Below, piece after piece: positions 14,105-21,700 of a stretch of 26,168 nucleotides of DNA. Under the pieces are notes generated by a model, which was not told the origin of the DNA, did no database searches, and saw only the letters and a program-made list of their open reading frames with translations. Source of the stretch: Candidatus Nomurabacteria bacterium (GTDB taxonomy: Bacteria; Patescibacteriota; Minisyncoccia; Phycocordibacterales; UBA9973); the NCBI GenBank assembly GCA_020846955.1, contig JADLCZ010000081.1, positions 1-26,168 of the forward strand, in the 5' to 3' direction. The position numbers and the translations under genes were made by a program. Position 1 is the first letter of the stretch. Every line of letters begins with the position of its first letter.

Positions 14105-15571
14105 TTAGAATTTCGCAAAAGAACGGAATTTTTGCAATAAACTATTTTTATTTAAATATTGATTGATATGTTTTTTGGCCATAGTTGTTTTGGTATGATC
14201 TAGCCATTTACTTGAGGGATTGGCATTTTTCTGGACTTTTATTTCCACTACGTCATTATTATGAAGTACAGTATAAAGTGTACCAATCTTTTCATTAATT
14301 TTTGCACTTTGGGCATGGTCGCCAATGTCCGAATGTATTGCATAAGCAAAGTCTATAGGACTCGAACCTGATGGCAAATCGACAACATCACCCTTTGGGG
14401 TAAAGACGAAAATGCGGTCTTGGAAAAGATCTGTCTTTAAATGCTCGATGAACTTTTTTGGTTCTTCGACTGTCTTGTGTAGGTCACGAAGCTGATCTAT
14501 CCATTCGAATCTTTGTTCGCCATTGTGATTTTTCTTTTTCTTTTTTTCTTTATAAACAAAATGCGCAGCAATACCATAGGCCGCTTCAGCATGCATTTCG
14601 GGAGTACGGATTTGGATTTCTACTAGAGCACCATTACCGGTAAAAATAGTTGTATGTAGTGATCGATAGTTGTTGGGCTTGGGATTAGCAATGTAATCCT
14701 TGATTCGACCAGGGAGTGGACGCCACATACTATGGACAATACCGAGCACTCGATAACAATCCTCTACACTGTCTACAATAATACGAAGTGCAATCAAATC
14801 ATAAATCTTGTCTATATCCATATCATAACGCTTGAGCTTCTGCCATAGACTATATTTATGTTTGGCTCTTTGGTTGATTTCAACAATATTAATCTTTTGT
14901 TTATCTAATTCGGCTTTTAGGTCTTTTGCGACAGTCTGCAATTCTTTTTTGTTAATTTCTGATTTATCAGCAATCAATTTATTTACTTCTTCGTATTCTT
15001 TTGGGTATGCGTAGGGAAAACTCGCATCCTCGAGATCACCTTTGAGCTTACCCATACCAATACGATCTGCTAACCGAGCATGAATCTCTATTGTTTCAAG
15101 AGCAATACGCTTTTGCTTGTCGGGCCGAATATGTTGCAAAGTCTGTACATTGTGTAAACGGTCAGCAAGTTTGATTATTAAAATCCTCAAGTCATTGGCC
15201 ATAGCCATAAAGAATTTTCGCAAACTCTCTACATGTCTTTCGTGGCCACGGTATTTCATTGTACCGAGCTTAGTGACGCCTCTTACAAGAGTTATAATGT
15301 CATCACCAAATTCTTTTCTTAATTCATCCTCTGTAACTTTTGTGTCTTCTATAACATCATGCAAGAGTCCCGATGCGATAGTTTTGGCATCCATGCCGAG
15401 ATTTGCTAATGTCTTGGCAGTTTCTACTACGTGTATAAAATAAGGTTCACCGCTATTGCGGAGCTGACCTTCGTGCGCTTTGTAGGCGAAATCATAAGCC
15501 TTTGTTATCAAGGCTTTGTCACCGTTTTTTAATTCGGGTATTAGGTTTAAAATTTGGTTTACATCCGGCAT
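14105..15571 (-). CDS. rel: Rel/SpoT-type (p)ppGpp synthetase/hydrolase, short form
   Basis: The protein has 488 aa; full-length Rel has about 700-740. The N-terminal HD hydrolase domain has His47, and His71-Asp72 in LLHDVIEDT. The synthetase domain follows with DLIALRIIVDSVEDCYRVLG, GRIKDYIANPKPNNYRSLHT and VEIQIRTPEMHAEAAYGIAAH. A TGS domain occupies about 385-447 (DRIFVFTPKGDVVDLPSGS). The protein ends about 40 residues later, so the zinc-finger and ACT domains that contact the ribosome are missing. This is a real end, not a frameshift I can detect: the stop is followed by the convergent parB. It probably makes and degrades the alarmone, with simpler control than standard Rel. TATACT 6 nt before the ATG suggests a leaderless mRNA. 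Confidence 0.92.
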   Translation of the reverse strand: MPDVNQILNLIPELKNGDKALITKAYDFAYKAHEGQLRNSGEPYFIHVVETAKTLANLGMDAKTIASGLLHDVIEDTKVTEDELRKEFGDDIITLVRGVTKLGTMKYRGHERHVESLRKFFMAMANDLRILIIKLADRLHNVQTLQHIRPDKQKRIALETIEIHARLADRIGMGKLKGDLEDASFPYAYPKEYEEVNKLIADKSEINKKELQTVAKDLKAELDKQKINIVEINQRAKHKYSLWQKLKRYDMDIDKIYDLIALRIIVDSVEDCYRVLGIVHSMWRPLPGRIKDYIANPKPNNYRSLHTTIFTGNGALVEIQIRTPEMHAEAAYGIAAHFVYKEKKKKKNHNGEQRFEWIDQLRDLHKTVEEPKKFIEHLKTDLFQDRIFVFTPKGDVVDLPSGSSPIDFAYAIHSDIGDHAQSAKINEKIGTLYTVLHNNDVVEIKVQKNANPSSKWLDHTKTTMAKKHINQYLNKNSLLQKFRSFAKF

Positions 15572-15583
15572 ACATATAGTATA
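15572..15583 (-). promoter_or_regulatory. -10 box of rel, leaderless type
   Basis: On the minus strand TATACT (15583-15578) ends exactly 6 nt before the rel ATG at 15571. Confidence 0.5.
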
Positions 15584-15611
15584 GCGTATTACCGTTTTGA
15601 TACAAAGATTA

Positions 15612-16475
15612 TTATATAATCATTTCTTTTGGAATTTTGTATGATTGGCAACCTATGTACTCAATATTTTTTGATGCAATTTTTGCTCCATATTTACAGG
15701 CTACAATTATTGACTTACTTTGAGATAGTTTGTACAGCATTCCAGCGCGATAGGCATCTCCTGCACCCATTGTGTCTAGAACTATCTTTGGTTTCTGGGG
15801 CGAGATTTTTGTAATTCTATTATTTTTATAAATTTCGCTGCCATTTGCGCCATTTGTTTTGATAATTGTTATGTTCAGGTTACTAAAAAATTTTACAAGG
15901 TCAGTACCCAAGGTTTTTGAGATTTTTGCGTATTCAGTGCTATTCAATATGAGTATATCAGATAGATTCATGCAATTAATGAATTGTTTTTTTGAGTAAA
16001 AATAAATCATTTGACCAGGGTCGAAAATCGCCATACCATTTGGCGCAAAATTCTTGAATTCCAACAAATGGTTATAAGTACTTTCTGGATTACCTGGCGC
16101 GAATATTGCAATACTTACATCTTTAAGTTTTTTATTATCTACCGTTTCAACAAGCGAGAGCTTGTTTATATTTTTGTATGCATTTGGCTTCCAGATTTCA
16201 TTGGCTGTGCCTTTCTCATGTATAGAATACGAGAAGTTGGCAGTGTTATTTTTCTTATCAGTATATATTTGCAAATCTACTCCTATTTTTTTTAAATGTG
16301 GGCCATAATCTTTTTCAAAATCTTTGCCTACTAGAGAAAAGAGTAGGGGCTTTATTTTCATTTGTCCTAGGCCATAGGCAATATTACCAGCAGTACCACC
16401 ATAAAATTTTTTCTTTGAAATAATGTCTATTACAACAGAGCCACAAACCAGAATTTTTATTTTATTTTTTGCCAT
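15612..16475 (-). CDS. PfkB-family kinase, probably adenosine kinase
   Basis: The protein has 287 aa. PfkB signatures are present: an N-terminal GGTAGNIAYGLGQM and the C-terminal anion-hole/catalytic motif DTMGAGDAYRAG with the catalytic Asp. The family phosphorylates sugars or nucleosides. It starts 4 nt after the stop of ahcY, and that enzyme releases adenosine, so phosphorylation of adenosine to AMP is the natural reading. The specificity is inferred from the operon, not from substrate residues; ribokinase or another sugar kinase is possible. There is no promoter between the genes. Confidence 0.8.
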   Translation of the reverse strand: MAKNKIKILVCGSVVIDIISKKKFYGGTAGNIAYGLGQMKIKPLLFSLVGKDFEKDYGPHLKKIGVDLQIYTDKKNNTANFSYSIHEKGTANEIWKPNAYKNINKLSLVETVDNKKLKDVSIAIFAPGNPESTYNHLLEFKNFAPNGMAIFDPGQMIYFYSKKQFINCMNLSDILILNSTEYAKISKTLGTDLVKFFSNLNITIIKTNGANGSEIYKNNRITKISPQKPKIVLDTMGAGDAYRAGMLYKLSQSKSIIVACKYGAKIASKNIEYIGCQSYKIPKEMII

Positions 16476-16479
16476 AGAG

Positions 16480-17739
16480 CTACTTTGTTCCTTCTTGCCA
16501 GCCTGATATATATTCTTTTTGTCTGTCTGTAAGTTTGTCTATACTTACATCGAAGCTTTTGAGCTTGAGCATTGCGATTTTGTTATCCAGGACTTCAGGT
16601 AATACATATACAGAATTTTTTAACTTTTTCCTATTTTTTAACACGAAATCTACAGCAAGTATTTGATTGGCGAAGCTCATATCCATAACAGATGCAGGGT
16701 GACCCTCGGCACTGCCCAAGTTTACAAGTCTACCACCTGCAAGTACGAAAATTGTCCTACCATCTTTTAGATTGTAGGCTTCGACAGAGTCACGGAGAGT
16801 CTTTTTATTTTTTGAAATTTTTGCAAGTGCGACAAGATCAATCTCTACGTCGAAGTGACCAGAGTTGGAAATGATGCAACCATTTTTCATAGTTTTGAAA
16901 ACATCTGCCCCAACTACATTGATATTGCCAGTAACTGTACAGATAAAATCAGCCTTTTTTGCCGCATCTGTCATCTTCATAACATGGAATCCATCCATAA
17001 ATGCCTCGAGTGCTTTGACTGGATCAATCTCGGTAACTATAACATTGGCACCCATTCCACGAGCTCGCATTGCCAGACCCTTGCCACACCATCCATAGCC
17101 AGCAACAACAAAGACAGATCCAGCAATTAGTTTATTGGTCGCGCGGATAATACCATCGAGTGTTGATTGGCCTGTGCCATAACGATTGTCGAAAAAGTGC
17201 TTGGTCATGGAATCATTGACTGCGACAATAGGGAATAGTAAGGCACCTTCTTTCTCCATAGATTTGAGTCTTGTAACTCCTGTTGTTGTTTCTTCTGTAC
17301 CACCAATTATTTTCTTGATATCATTTTTTCTTTTTGTATGTAATTCACCTACTAGGTCTGCGCCGTCGTCCATTGTAATGTCAGGCTTGATATCAAGCAC
17401 AGCATTAAGATGCGAGAAATATACTTCATTGCTCTCGCCCTTGATTGCATACACTGGGATATTGTAATTCTTGACTAGTGCTGCTGCAACATCGTCTTGG
17501 GTTGAATATGGATTCGAAGCACACAATGCCACATTTGCGCCAGCATTCTTTAGTGCAATCATAAGATTGGCAGTCTCGGCAGTGACATGTAAGCAGGCTG
17601 AAATATTGATACCTTTGAAAGGTTTCGTCTTTTTAAAGTCATTTGAGATGCCAAGTAGTACGGGCATATCCAACTCGGCCCATTTAATTCGAGTCTCGCC
17701 CGCACTTGCAAGCTTAATATCTTTTATGTCGTATTTCAT
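16480..17739 (-). CDS. ahcY: Adenosylhomocysteinase (SAH hydrolase)
   Basis: The protein has 419 aa, the short form typical of archaea and some bacteria. It splits S-adenosylhomocysteine to adenosine and homocysteine, removing the inhibitor left by methyltransferases. Visible motifs: the substrate region GGTEETTTGVTRL, the conserved Lys/Asp in KHFFDNRYGTGQS, the NAD-binding VVAGYGWCGKGLAMRARGMGA, and HFDVEIDL with GRLVNLGSAEGHP near the C-terminus. The C-terminal Tyr-type tail of the long forms is absent. It is first in a two-gene unit with the PfkB kinase. Extended -10 TGC-TAATAT ends 7 nt before the ATG. Confidence 0.93.
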   Translation of the reverse strand: MKYDIKDIKLASAGETRIKWAELDMPVLLGISNDFKKTKPFKGINISACLHVTAETANLMIALKNAGANVALCASNPYSTQDDVAAALVKNYNIPVYAIKGESNEVYFSHLNAVLDIKPDITMDDGADLVGELHTKRKNDIKKIIGGTEETTTGVTRLKSMEKEGALLFPIVAVNDSMTKHFFDNRYGTGQSTLDGIIRATNKLIAGSVFVVAGYGWCGKGLAMRARGMGANVIVTEIDPVKALEAFMDGFHVMKMTDAAKKADFICTVTGNINVVGADVFKTMKNGCIISNSGHFDVEIDLVALAKISKNKKTLRDSVEAYNLKDGRTIFVLAGGRLVNLGSAEGHPASVMDMSFANQILAVDFVLKNRKKLKNSVYVLPEVLDNKIAMLKLKSFDVSIDKLTDRQKEYISGWQEGTK

Positions 17740-17755
17740 AATTTATATATTAGCA
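17740..17755 (-). promoter_or_regulatory. Extended -10 promoter of ahcY
   Basis: On the minus strand TGC (17755-17753) and TAATAT (17752-17747), 7 nt before ATG 17739. It separates ahcY from topA, whose stop is 32 nt upstream. Confidence 0.5.
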
Positions 17756-17771
17756 CAAAATAACAAAAAGT

Positions 17772-20096
17772 TTATTTTTTGTTGTTCTTTAGATTTTCAC
17801 CTATTTTGTGAGGATTGTGGTTCTTGCACATTTTATTACTACATCTTTCGGGAATAGTTTTTGTACCTTCCATCATCAAGCTGTCGCACAGTGGGCAAAT
17901 GTTTCCTGTTGGTTTAGCCTTTATAGCATTTTTGCATTCTGGGTAATTAGCGCAAGAATAGAATATCCCAAAACGGCCTCGGCGCTCCATCATGTTGGCT
18001 TTGTGGCAAACTGGGCATTGCACACCTGTCATTTTCTTTTTCATTTCTTCTTCGTCTTGCTCGACATATTTACATTTTGGATATCGTGAACATGCAACAA
18101 ATGCACCAAATTTGCCTTCGCGTTGCATTAAGCGACCAAGTTCTACAACTTTTGTACTTTTTCTTTTTTTCTTACCATTTTTATCAAGACCTGTGTTTTC
18201 GATTGCGGTGCCACACTTTGGACAAGGTTTGTTCAAATCTTTTGGACCTTCCAATTCCGTCCCATCAATTTTGCGTGCTCCTACGCAGATCGGATAATTT
18301 GCACAGGAAAGGAATTTGCCAGTCCGAGCAAGCTTGATGATCATATCACCGTCACACTTTGGACCGCGCATGTCTGGATCGGCCTCACCCATATTTGTAG
18401 CCTTTGCCAATTTATCTTTTTCTTTTACATCTTTTACGAAGGGTGTATAGAAATCTTTTAAGGTTTTTACATATTCACGGTCACCATTGGCTATGTCGTC
18501 TAGCTTGTCTTCCATGTCGGCAGTGAATGTGTCGCTGATATATTCAGCGAAATTATTTTCTAGAAAGCTAGATACAACGTCGCCAGTATCGGTAGGGTAC
18601 AATGTACGCCCTTGCTTCTCTACATACCCACGCTCTTCTATTGTACGCATGATTGATGCGTATGTAGATGGGCGACCAATACCACGAGATTCCAATTCTT
18701 TAACCAATCCAGCCTCGGTATATCTGTTTGGTGGCTCTGTGAATTTCTCTGTATTTTTAAGTTCCAGCATTTTTAGATCTTGACCAATCTCAACTAATGG
18801 CAATTCTACATCTTCACCACGAGCTTCGGTATCTACTGCGAGCCAGCCAGGGAAGAGTACTCGAGAGCCATTGGCGGTGAAATCAGGAATGTCACCATTT
18901 TTAATATTGGCGATAATTTTAGTCTTCATCAATTTAGCATCAGACATTTGCGAGGATACTGTTCGCTCCCAGATCAAACGATACAATCTTTTTTGCTCAT
19001 CGTTGTGGCCTTCATTCATACTTTCCACATGTGATGGTCTGATTGCTTCGTGAGCTTCTTGGGCATTCTTTGATTTGGTTTTATAGGTATGAGCCTCTGC
19101 ATACTCTTTGCCATATTTTTTCTCGACTATATTTAAAATTTGTTGTTGGGCAACAGCCGAAAGATTCGTACTATCAGTACGCATATAAGTAATGAATCCT
19201 GCTTCGTACAATTTCTGCGCGACTTGCATTGTGCGTGATGGGGAGAAACCGAGTCGAGATGATGCAGTTTGTTGCAGAGTACTAGTTGTAAATGGTGCGC
19301 GGGGCTGGCGCTTTTGTTCACTTGCTTTTATGTCTTTGACAAACCATTTTTCTTTTTCTCCGAGAGCGATAATTTGGTCAACAGTTTTTCTATCGCGTGG
19401 TTCTTCAACGCAAGAAAGTGTAATCTTGTCTTTTTTGTTTGTCTCGAAAAGTCCTTCGAGTGTAAAATATTGCTCGGGTATAAAAGCACGGATCTCGCGC
19501 TCGCGCTCCATAATAATTCGAAGTGCAGGGGATTGAACTCGGCCTGCTGACAGTCCATAGCGGACTTTCTTCCAGATAATTCCAGAGAGGTCGTAGCCGA
19601 CGAGGCGATCGAGCACGCGTCGCGCCTCTTGGGCGCGACGCAAATTCGTATCAATATCACGCGGATGTTTTAAAGCCTCCACAACTGCTTCCTTTGTGAT
19701 TTCATGAAATACCACTCGCTTGATTGGTGCACTGATTTTTTTGCCTGCCCCGTAGGAAGTACTCTTTCCTTTTGGGTCTTCTTTCAGCAACTCTTCTATA
19801 TGCCAAGCGATAGCTTCTCCTTCGCGGTCCGGGTCGGTTGCAAGCATGATTTCTTTTGCGCCTTCTGCTAAATGTTTCAATTCACTTACAACTTTTTCTT
19901 TGCCTTTTGAAATTTCGTAGTGGGGGAGGAATCCTTTATCAATATCAATTGCTTTCTTATTAGACTTGGGCAAATCACGCACGTGCCCAACAGATGCTCG
20001 TACAGTCCACGCATCAAGACCCGCCCCTGAACTGGCGGACAAGTACTTCTCAATAGTCTTTGCTTTACTTGGTGATTCAACAATTAATAATCTCAT
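17772..20096 (-). CDS. topA: DNA topoisomerase I (type IA)
   Basis: The protein has 774 aa. It relaxes negative supercoils by a transient 5'-phosphotyrosine link. The Toprim domain has Glu7 in LLIVESPSKAKTIEKYL and DPDREGEAIAWH at 88-99. The active-site Tyr304 is in FITYMRTDST, and RRAQEARRVLDRLVGYDLS (about 153-171) and GLSAGRVQSPAL are conserved. The C-terminus carries zinc ribbons; the first has lost its leading Cys (Gly578 stands where Cys is expected before Cys581), while later ones have CPKC, CPVC and CPLC pairs. Its 5' leader contains a 14-bp inverted repeat that reaches into the ATG and an 8-bp hairpin, so control at translation start is likely. No Shine-Dalgarno is present. Confidence 0.95.
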   Translation of the reverse strand: MRLLIVESPSKAKTIEKYLSASSGAGLDAWTVRASVGHVRDLPKSNKKAIDIDKGFLPHYEISKGKEKVVSELKHLAEGAKEIMLATDPDREGEAIAWHIEELLKEDPKGKSTSYGAGKKISAPIKRVVFHEITKEAVVEALKHPRDIDTNLRRAQEARRVLDRLVGYDLSGIIWKKVRYGLSAGRVQSPALRIIMEREREIRAFIPEQYFTLEGLFETNKKDKITLSCVEEPRDRKTVDQIIALGEKEKWFVKDIKASEQKRQPRAPFTTSTLQQTASSRLGFSPSRTMQVAQKLYEAGFITYMRTDSTNLSAVAQQQILNIVEKKYGKEYAEAHTYKTKSKNAQEAHEAIRPSHVESMNEGHNDEQKRLYRLIWERTVSSQMSDAKLMKTKIIANIKNGDIPDFTANGSRVLFPGWLAVDTEARGEDVELPLVEIGQDLKMLELKNTEKFTEPPNRYTEAGLVKELESRGIGRPSTYASIMRTIEERGYVEKQGRTLYPTDTGDVVSSFLENNFAEYISDTFTADMEDKLDDIANGDREYVKTLKDFYTPFVKDVKEKDKLAKATNMGEADPDMRGPKCDGDMIIKLARTGKFLSCANYPICVGARKIDGTELEGPKDLNKPCPKCGTAIENTGLDKNGKKKRKSTKVVELGRLMQREGKFGAFVACSRYPKCKYVEQDEEEMKKKMTGVQCPVCHKANMMERRGRFGIFYSCANYPECKNAIKAKPTGNICPLCDSLMMEGTKTIPERCSNKMCKNHNPHKIGENLKNNKK

Positions 20097-20218
20097 CCCG
20101 TTAGAAGTAGAGAATCTTTAGATTCTCGTACATAATTTAAATTAATAAAATCAAAATATTACGATAATTTTAATATAAGTCCCGTAGCTTGAATGACATA
20201 TATGACTTCTAACGGGAT
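20095..20218 (-). promoter_or_regulatory. topA leader: 14-bp inverted repeat that includes start-codon bases, with inner hairpin
   Basis: ATCCCGTTAGAAGT (plus strand 20095-20108) is the exact reverse complement of ACTTCTAACGGGAT (20205-20218). In topA RNA the downstream arm ends with the first two bases of the AUG. Between the arms is an 8-bp hairpin (20110-20117 with 20120-20127). CCCGT at 20181-20185 could pair instead with ACGGG at 20212-20216, giving a second, exclusive fold. The 124-bp unit with 14-bp ends could also be a small MITE-like element. Confidence 0.55.
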
Positions 20219-20295
20219 TCATAAATCACAGTATTACACGAAACGAGAATTTTTTGCAAATTTTGTGATTAGGATTTGTATTTTTATATGTAGTT

Positions 20296-20310
20296 TGAGA
20301 TAATGTAGAT
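20296..20310 (+). promoter_or_regulatory. Extended -10 promoter of the mazF-like gene, leaderless type
   Basis: TGA-GATAAT (20296-20304), hexamer at 20299-20304, exactly 6 nt before ATG 20311. Confidence 0.55.
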
Positions 20311-20691
20311 ATGAAAGATTTTGATATTTGGAATTTACTAAAGAAAAATATAAATGAGCGTGAAAATACACCTTTTGCAAATCAAAGAGAAATTTGGTGG
20401 TGTTCGCTTGGAGTAAATGTAGGAACAGAAGAAGATGGGAAAAATGAATTGTTTGAACGGCCAGTGCTTATATTAAAAGTGTTTAATGAAAAAATGGTCC
20501 GTGTTGCTCCGATTACCAGTAAAGCCAGAGAAGATGCTCATCATATTACAATCCAATACCATGAAAGAACAGGTTCAGCTATTTTGTCACAAATAAAAAC
20601 AATCAGTACAAAAAGGCTTTCAAGAAAATTGGCTCGATTGGGCAAAGATCAGTTTGAGAAAGTAATGGAAAAAATAAGGGATAATCTATAA
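20311..20691 (+). CDS. MazF/PemK-like endoribonuclease toxin
   Basis: The protein has 126 aa. The fold signature of MazF/PemK is visible: a first strand REIWWCSLG (27-34), an inserted acidic loop, ERPVLILKV with Arg50 (as the catalytic Arg of MazF), VRVAPITSK with Thr69-Ser70, HHITIQ, and a last strand SAILSQIKTISTKRL. Such toxins cut mRNA at short sites. The N-terminal 25 residues are extra. No antitoxin ORF is found on either side: upstream is the topA leader region, downstream a terminator. It may be solitary, or its antitoxin may be elsewhere. It has its own leaderless promoter. Confidence 0.82.
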   Translation: MKDFDIWNLLKKNINERENTPFANQREIWWCSLGVNVGTEEDGKNELFERPVLILKVFNEKMVRVAPITSKAREDAHHITIQYHERTGSAILSQIKTISTKRLSRKLARLGKDQFEKVMEKIRDNL

Positions 20692-20697
20692 ACGTCG

Positions 20698-20730
20698 AAA
20701 CACCCGCTTTCGCGGGTGTTTCTCGGAGCC
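20698..20730 (+). terminator. Terminator hairpin, copy 1 of a repeated element
   Basis: AAACACCCGC (20698-20707), loop TTTC, GCGGGTGTTT (20712-20721), a perfect 10-bp stem beginning 7 nt after the mazF-like stop. It is followed by CTCGGAGCC (20722-20730). Confidence 0.75.
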
Positions 20731-20787
20731 CGAAGGCCTAGTGAGACTATTATAAACTATCGATATAAATAATGCAAGTAAAAATCG

Positions 20788-20820
20788 AAATCCCCGCAAA
20801 AGCGGGGATTTCTCGGAGCC
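20788..20820 (+). repeat. Hairpin, copy 2 of the same element
   Basis: AAATCCCCGC (20788-20797), loop AAAA, GCGGGGATTT (20802-20811), then the same CTCGGAGCC (20812-20820). Stem sequences of the two copies differ but keep pairing, while the 5' TCGAAA and 3' TTTCTCGGAGCC flanks are identical. A partial third flank TTTCTCGG follows at 20821-20828. Confidence 0.7.
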
Positions 20821-20922
20821 TTTCTCGGCACTTTGTATACATATCATATCATGCATAGTGCTATGTATGCAAGCATCTATCTGTCTACAAATTTAACCTT
20901 AATTTTGAAGCTCTTTTCGCTA

Positions 20923-20952
20923 TTGACATATAGGCTATAATTATGCTATAAT
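20923..20952 (+). promoter_or_regulatory. Strong sigma-70-type promoter
   Basis: TTGACA (20923-20928), 18-nt spacer, extended -10 TGC-TATAAT (hexamer 20947-20952). A second GGC-TATAAT is at 20936-20941. RNA should start at about 20959. Confidence 0.8.
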
Positions 20953-20958
20953 ATAAAA

Positions 20959-21083
20959 ATAAGTTGCGCTACTTCTTTTAATTAGTAGATATAGGGTGAA
21001 TAGAGAAACATCCTGAATGCCTTTCGGAAAACTGAAAAGTAAAAATTATCTCGGTTGCTTCTTACGATAGAAGATAAGTCCTT
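20959..21083 (+). ncRNA. Structured leader RNA, class not recognised
   Basis: Four consecutive small stems are visible: CTACT/AGTAG (20969-20973, 20984-20988), AGGGTG/CATCCT (20993-20998, 21009-21014), CTTTCGG with CTGAAAAG around an AAAA loop (21021-21039, one bulge and one G-T pair), and CTTCT/AGAAG (21058-21062, 21069-21073). TTATC/GATAA (21046-21050, 21073-21077) competes with the last. It ends next to the ATG at 21084. A riboswitch, attenuator or separate sRNA are all possible. Confidence 0.4.
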
Positions 21084-21653
21084 ATGGTACTGGACGAAAA
21101 TATTGTACATTTAAAAATGAAAAAAACTAGTTTATCAAAATTAGGAAAAGCAGTTATTCAAGCTTATTTGGAAACCAATCCTTTTAATGAACCAATCCTT
21201 GAGATTGAATCTTCAAATGAAAGATTTGACCTCAATCAAACTTTTTTGGCTACAGAAACAAATGGAGTAGATGAGGTTCGTTTTCTGCCAGAAAACAAGG
21301 TTTATCAACAAACTCGTTATTATTTCTGGCATGGGTTGATGGGAATGAATTTGATTCCATTTAGAGAAAAGAAAAGTTTTTTGGATGCTATTCCCGAAGT
21401 TGACGAAGAGGAAATCATTTACATTGGTATGTTGCCTACTCACTTAATTCGCAAAACTATTGTTTCAACAGAAAAGCGTTTATTTGGATGGGGAGAAGGA
21501 GATACTGTGTGCTATATGATTTATTACTTACATCCTGATCAAAGGGATGCAATAGAAATCAATTACCAATCCAATTCTTATCAGGAGGTAATGCAAGAAG
21601 AATCAGATAGGATTACTGAACTAACCTCAGTTGGTAAAGGTTCATACTCTTAA
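21084..21653 (+). CDS. Protein of unknown function, 189 aa
   Basis: A soluble, acidic protein without signal peptide, membrane segment or Cys pairs. A central stretch (about 70-135) has aromatic-rich segments RYYFWHGLMGMN and LFGWGEGDTVCYMIYYL that look like a beta-rich core. I recognise no family. An in-frame ATG at 21117 would give a 178-residue protein starting MKKTSLSKLG. It is the only gene here with a strong -35/-10 promoter and a long structured leader, so its expression is probably conditional or high. It ends 20 nt before a terminator hairpin. Confidence 0.75.
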   Translation: MVLDENIVHLKMKKTSLSKLGKAVIQAYLETNPFNEPILEIESSNERFDLNQTFLATETNGVDEVRFLPENKVYQQTRYYFWHGLMGMNLIPFREKKSFLDAIPEVDEEEIIYIGMLPTHLIRKTIVSTEKRLFGWGEGDTVCYMIYYLHPDQRDAIEINYQSNSYQEVMQEESDRITELTSVGKGSYS

Positions 21654-21672
21654 ATTATAAACTCGCCAAAGC

Positions 21673-21698
21673 AAACTCGCTTCGGCGGGTTTCTTTTT
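21673..21698 (+). terminator. Intrinsic terminator with TTCG loop
   Basis: AAACTCGC (21673-21680), loop TTCG, GCGGGTTT (21685-21692) with one G-T pair, then CTTTTT. It lies just after the 189-aa gene and before the convergent dprA stop at 21701. Confidence 0.85.
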
Positions 21699-21700
21699 GT

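Larger units (their letters stand above)
20692..21083 (+). other. 392-nt gene-poor stretch with two hairpin repeats, a promoter and a structured leader
   Basis: This gap holds, in order, the terminator of the mazF-like gene, a second hairpin with the same 3' flank, a short inverted repeat TGCATA/TATGCA near 20852-20871, the strongest promoter of the window at 20923-20952, and a leader with several hairpins up to ATG 21084. No convincing protein gene was seen. A 17-codon ORF (21017-21070) lies in the leader. Confidence 0.6.

Noticed and set aside
20220..20310. Antitoxin ORF before the mazF-like gene
   Set aside because: No open frame of useful length on the plus strand; the -10 box sits directly before the toxin start.
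20705..20828. Possible CRISPR array from the repeated hairpins
   Set aside because: There are only two copies with different stems, no regular spacers and no cas genes.
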